Shown: piece by piece, positions 59,880-64,000 of the stretch | Layout: each line of letters opens with the position of its first letter | How positions within the stretch are numbered: position 1 is the first letter of the stretch | NCBI GenBank assembly: GCA_958496175.1 | Contig: OY292279.1 | Coordinates: 19,716,001 to 19,780,000, forward strand | DNA from: Sisyra terminalis | Lineage: Eukaryota > Arthropoda > Insecta > Neuroptera > Sisyridae | Length of the DNA stretch: 64,000 nt | Direction: 5' to 3' | Made by a program: the position numbers and the translations under genes | Notes under the pieces: generated by a model | Told to the model about the DNA's origin: nothing | The model's input: only the letters and a program-made list of their open reading frames with translations | The model's database searches: none

Positions 59880-60034
59880 ATTTACCGTCGCTATGTAACC
59901 ACTAAGATCTTTAGCGACTCTAGAGTTAATAAATATCCGTATTCGAGAACTATCGACAACTTGTGCGAATCGTGGTTCAAACCCAACCCCTACCGGTTTT
60001 GGAGGGACCACCTTGACCACTCGGCCACCAGGAG
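59880..60034 (-). mobile_element. tRNA-derived SINE
   Basis: On the minus strand: TGGTGGCCGAGTGGTCAAGG, GGGTTTGAACCACGATTCGC (B box GTTTGAACC), CTCGAATACGGATATTTATT, AACTCTAGAGTCGCTAAAGA and TCTTAGTGGTTACATAGCGA. Full family structure. Confidence 0.88.
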
Positions 60035-60224
60035 GGAGGCTTTGGGGAGTTTGAGAGTCATTATTTTGTCTAAATGTAATTCAGAATATTTTTTTCAATC
60101 AAGCTTTATGAAATTAAACCAAGGCTTGTTGAAATATCCATGGAATGTTGCAGAAATATTTATGGGTTCATAATTGATATAGTCTCCGAATAGCTTTTTT
60201 GCATTAGTTTCTGGTTATAAAAAA

Positions 60225-60610
60225 GTCTTATTCATTTGAATCCCTTGTACAAGAAAAACTTCTTAATGTTCCATTTGTAAACGAGATTCTCATTGCAATT
60301 TGTTCTTTGTTCGTAAAATCCATTTTAATTCGGAGATTTCTTCCCTTTAGAACGATTGACTATGAAATTCAGGTTCCGTTTTTTTCGAGTGTTTCGTACT
60401 TTTGGATCATTGTTTCTCGCCATTCATTTGCTTTGGGATTGGAAAGTGCTTCGTCAGCTTTTTATGGATCAGAATGTTCTATAAAAGTTGCGATGTGTTC
60501 TTTTTCTTGGTATGAAAGTTCTTCTATTTCAATTTGGTTTCCGGTTTTGGTAGTTTACCGGTGAAAGGGGATTTCATTGAATCGTTTTCTGGATCGTCCC
60601 CGTTTTCCAT
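60225..60610 (-). pseudogene. Ty1/Copia retrotransposon reverse transcriptase relic (N-terminal part)
   Basis: Minus strand: ADEALSNPKANEWRETMIQK followed by YETLEKNGT and a stop where W is expected. This matches the start of Copia reverse transcriptase (EAL..P.A..W..AM..E...L..N.TW). The next segment LKGRNLRIKMDF matches GRK.I..KWVF with the W changed. Several stops lie before and after. No LTRs were recognised nearby. Confidence 0.75.
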
Positions 60611-61859
60611 TTTTTTTCTCTTTTCATGATCAACTAGGATCTCATATATTCATAAATTATAGTTTTTAACATAATTATATGTTCTTCGTACATAGGAGAA
60701 TTTATTTCTGTGATTACAGCTGCCCAAACCATTATTTGTGGAGAGTATCGCTTTCTGATGACTTTATGTTTAGTATATGGGTACAAGACTGTATGGGTCA
60801 ATAAATTCAGGATGCATTAATGAAATCATGAGAAATTACTCAGAAAAAAGGCTCTTATAGTTAATTGTTAAGGAACTATTGAAGAAACGCAACAGTAGAC
60901 TTGGGTAATCAGATTGCTCAAAGGCTTTTTGATAAGACAATGTTAGACGAAAAAAATCGCCACACACATGGGATAAATTTTAAATAAGTAGCAGAAAATT
61001 TAGTGGAGGAAAGGAAATTGCCGGTATTATCCTATTTTATTGATCAGTTATGGTTCGTAGCCACACTAACTCTTATCACTTGGGTAAACATAAATCACTT
61101 GGGTATGAACTAGCAAATATTCTTAAGGACTTAAAGAATTAGCTTCCTGCTTGATATTATGACAGAAGAAACAAATTTAAACTTCTAATTATATCGTCCA
61201 ATTATTGTATTACTTCAACAAAATTACAGGTATCAACAAAAAGTTGATACTCTACAAATAATGTTAATTTAAAAAATCCAAATTATATTTAGTTTTGAAA
61301 ACACAGTTACAAATCTCAATAATTTTAGGAAGATAAAAACAATGCGAATAATGCCAATGAGTTATTAACGTTTTAACTATATTCAATCAATTTGGGTACT
61401 TATCTTGGAACTGAAAAACGAGTATTTATTTTTTTTATTTTTTGATTGACACTACAATGAAACACAAACAAATCAAATTACATGCATCGATAAAAAAGGA
61501 TTAATCGATTGAAATAAAAGCAAAAATTGGGGTACATTTTTTAACTTTTTTTTTATATCTTTTTGCCTGTGGCATTGAAATTTTGTAATAATGTATGAAT
61601 TGTGTTACCTGTTCCGTTTATTTATGTACGGAATATTTTTTTTGTACCTAATTTGGTGAGGGTTATGAAATCACCATTGTGATAGACAGCCATTGGTAAA
61701 CACAAATGAAATAATCAAAATAAGATTTTTTCGCTGACTTTGAACAGTTATACTGTGTATACAATATATAGGAAATATTGCGGTCCAATTTATGTAGTAT
61801 AATTTAATATAATAATATGTGAATCATCACAAAGCAGTTCCAGAGTGATCCAAACTACT

Positions 61860-61960
61860 TAATGACCACTGATGAAGATTGCTTGGCAATCGAAATACAT
61901 ATCTGGGCAATATGTCACGAATATTTTTGTTAACAGAACTCAAGGAACAAAAGTACCATC
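61860..61960 (+). other. Hammerhead-like motif (locus 5)
   Basis: CTGATGA (61869-61875), a six-pair stem GATTGC/GCAATC with loop TTG (61877-61891), GAAA (61892-61895), then a second hairpin ACATAT/ATATGT with loop CTGGGCA (61897-61915) ending in GTC. This order (CUGAUGA, stem II, GAAA, stem III hairpin, GUC) is that of a type I hammerhead. Two extra bases precede stem III and no stem I complement is visible, so it is either degenerate or coincidental. Confidence 0.45.
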
Positions 61961-62399
61961 AGAAAGGCCTATAATATTTGAAGTATTCCTAACTGATTTA
62001 CACAACGATGAGGATGTTAAAAGATCTTTCCGAAAATTCCGTTATATGTAGCCTGCTTTAGAATTAGTTATCCTAGTAATCTGGTGATGTTGGTATCTGA
62101 AAAGATAGCTCAGAATATCGTATATAAATAGGTACTTTAAATGAGTACGTATTTCTATAAAGATAATTTATATTAAAATATTTAATTGAGAATTTCTTTA
62201 TATACTGCATTAATACCAGTTATGAAGTTAGGTCGTTTATAATTAACTTTATAATTAACGAAGTAAAGGATAAAAAATAAGTGAATATTATTGAATTTTT
62301 AACAATCAATTAAGTTAATAATCAATTTTTGTAAAAAGGAAATCAAACCCTTTGCGTATAATGCTGTATACGAAAAGAAAAATTCAAATTATATTTAAA

Positions 62400-62625
62400 G
62401 TATAGATTTTTATAATTTGTAATATCCGACCGAACTGTCGGTTTCGGTTTTAGCCAAAAAACGAATTTCGGCTTAGTTCTAGTTTCGGCTAGCGTTAAGC
62501 CATAACTACGATCAAAACCAAAACTGAATTCGTGATGATGATTCAATTATGAATACTGATTAACTGATAGTTATCATATCAGTTCATTAAAATTTTGTTA
62601 AATATTATCTTTAATATTTTTTTTT
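62400..62625. repeat. Dispersed repeat with CCGAAAC cluster (copy 2, inverted)
   Basis: The reverse complement matches 40395-40620: AAAATTTTAATGAACTGATA, CAGTATTCATAATTGAA and CACGAATTCAGTTT, then clustered AACCGAAACCG words. The C/G-rich cluster is rearranged between the copies. A related island (GGTTTCGGCC..AGTTTCGG) follows at 62999-63025. Confidence 0.7.
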
Positions 62626-63829
62626 CTGTTCGAAAAAAAACTGATTAAAGTTAAGAAGAAATTATTTTGTTTTTAAGATATAAGAAAGAGTACTTTCTAT
62701 TTTGCGTATCTAAACGTATTCAGTAAATATTTTATAATTTGTAACTCTTAATTATTTAATGTTATTCGTAACTAATATTATAAAGAAATATTAGGTGCAT
62801 TTCTTTCAAATCAACCCTTCATTTCAGCATAAGCAATTTGTTTGAAATAAAAATTGTTAATAATATATTATGGTAATGATTAGCTCAAATGTTAGGGACT
62901 AAATTATTAATTAATACCTATAAGATTCAAAAGTAAAGACTGACAAATTATGGATTAACTTTTTTTTCTACGAAAATATGACCTTATAGGGAAGTTTTGG
63001 TTTCGGCCGTAAAAACTAGTTTCGGTTGGACACTAACAATTTGCCCAGCAAAACGGGCGGGTGATAGCTAGTAATTTTTAAAATATAAATACTAATTACA
63101 TATATACAAACTACACAATGAGAGATCTTAAATATTTCACTAATGCCTTTGTAATAATAACAGAGCCATAAGATCAGGGAGCAATAAATCTCTTCTTGTA
63201 ATAAGGAGCAGTGCACCAAGTGCAATAAGCTGATTTCATATTGGGAATAACCTATAATGCGATGAATACATATGTATCGCAATATATACTCACTTGTTAT
63301 ATAAATTTACAAGCTGCAAATAATGCTACAACCTTATAACAATATAATAAATCGGGGTTTTTATACCATAGAGATTTTTCTCGTAAACCGTCTTGTTATT
63401 TCTTATTTCTAACCTTTTCATTTTTAGAACTACAGGAAAAGTTCATGTTGGTGGATTCTCGACGTAACTCTATAAGATTATTATATAAACTAAACTTGAA
63501 AAATTATTTTAAACATAAATAATTTTTTTCCTAATGATATAAAAGGATACGTACTTAAAAAGGAAGTTAAGCTCATCAAATATTCAGAGTCAATGTAATT
63601 CTGATAACCCACATATTGAGATGAGTTTGGAGATGAATTTTAAAGTTTTTATTTTCCACTTGAACTGATGGCGAAAAGTTAGATGCTTGAGATGATAAAT
63701 TTTAGGGAAAAAAGATCTTATGTCATGTCTGACAAATCCTTTAAGACCACCTTTCTGTTATCTATGCGGGAGATTTTTACGGCTCATATTTTCCTTTTAT
63801 TTTGTTTAGTTTTGCCTTTTTGTTGCTGT

Positions 63830-63860
63830 TTTATTATTATTATTATTACTAATATTTTTT
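63830..63860 (+). repeat. (TTA)n microsatellite
   Basis: TTATTATTATTATTATTACT followed by AATATTTTTTTTTAATTTTT, a short trinucleotide run in an AT-rich setting. Confidence 0.75.
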
Positions 63861-64000
63861 TTTAATTTTTGAGTTTAAGTGGTTGAAGTTTACGAGTTGT
63901 GTTTCACTGTTTATATAAATATTGCTTGTATGTGATCTATCATTCACGGCTGACATAATTCGCGCTGGTTTCTATCCTTAAGGGTGGCTGGGGGTTGTGA

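Larger units (their letters stand above)
54891..64000. other. Repeat-rich region upstream of Cad87A coding exon 1
   Basis: It should contain a non-coding 5' exon of Cad87A (or lie inside a further 5' intron), because exon 1 begins at a splice acceptor. None could be identified. Recognised contents are a LINE relic, two SINEs, a Copia relic, a hammerhead-like locus and the inverted CCGAAAC repeat. The stretches 54.9-55.9, 56.9-58.2, 58.4-59.85, 60.65-61.85 and 62.65-64.0 kb show nothing else recognisable. Confidence 0.55.

Noticed and set aside
60307..60564. 85-codon plus-strand open frame
   Set aside because: The opposite strand carries recognisable Copia reverse transcriptase blocks, so this is an antisense shadow of a relic.
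1..64000. CRISPR array, operon or other prokaryotic features
   Set aside because: Spliced genes, SINEs and LINEs show this is animal nuclear DNA; no regularly spaced repeats of CRISPR type are present.

Overview
The window is AT-rich, intron-rich animal DNA, and both recognisable host genes point to an insect. They are a CYP9-like cytochrome P450 and a cadherin that closely resembles Drosophila Cad87A along its whole length, including the cytoplasmic tail. The CYP9-like P450 suggests a holometabolous insect, possibly a beetle, but the order is only a guess. Both genes lie on the minus strand.

Layout. 1-2579: 5' part of a P450 gene (five exons, 413 codons); the heme-binding end lies beyond the left edge. 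2580-7658: spacer with a foldback repeat and a decayed RTE-like LINE. 7659-54879: Cad87A, reconstructed by hand from 21 coding exons whose lengths sum to 5748 nt (1915 codons plus stop), with GT..AG boundaries and compatible phases throughout. It encodes a signal peptide, 14 extracellular cadherin repeats, a CDH23-type membrane-proximal domain, one transmembrane helix and a tail of about 177 residues. Twenty exons lie in 7.7-19.2 kb; the signal-peptide exon is at 54.8 kb, so intron 1 is about 35.6 kb. 54891-64000: repeat-rich DNA upstream of the first coding exon.

The non-coding DNA is a graveyard of mobile elements: a tRNA-derived SINE family (four good copies and one possible tail), two hAT/Buster-type MITEs with perfect palindromic 8-bp target duplications, relics of Tigger/pogo, mariner, RTE, Jockey-like, RNase H-bearing LINE and Copia elements, long foldback repeats, and several tandem repeats.

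The most unusual signal is a set of five loci (28.4, 30.0, 32.5, 49.3 and 61.9 kb) with the arrangement CTGANGA, stem-loop, GAAA. This looks like a hammerhead-ribozyme core. In two of them it lies between long inverted-repeat arms; at 49.3 kb the arms join the core exactly where hammerhead stem III should. Whether any copy cleaves cannot be judged from sequence. The two genes have no evident functional link: the P450 would be a microsomal oxidase and the cadherin an adhesion or epithelial surface protein.
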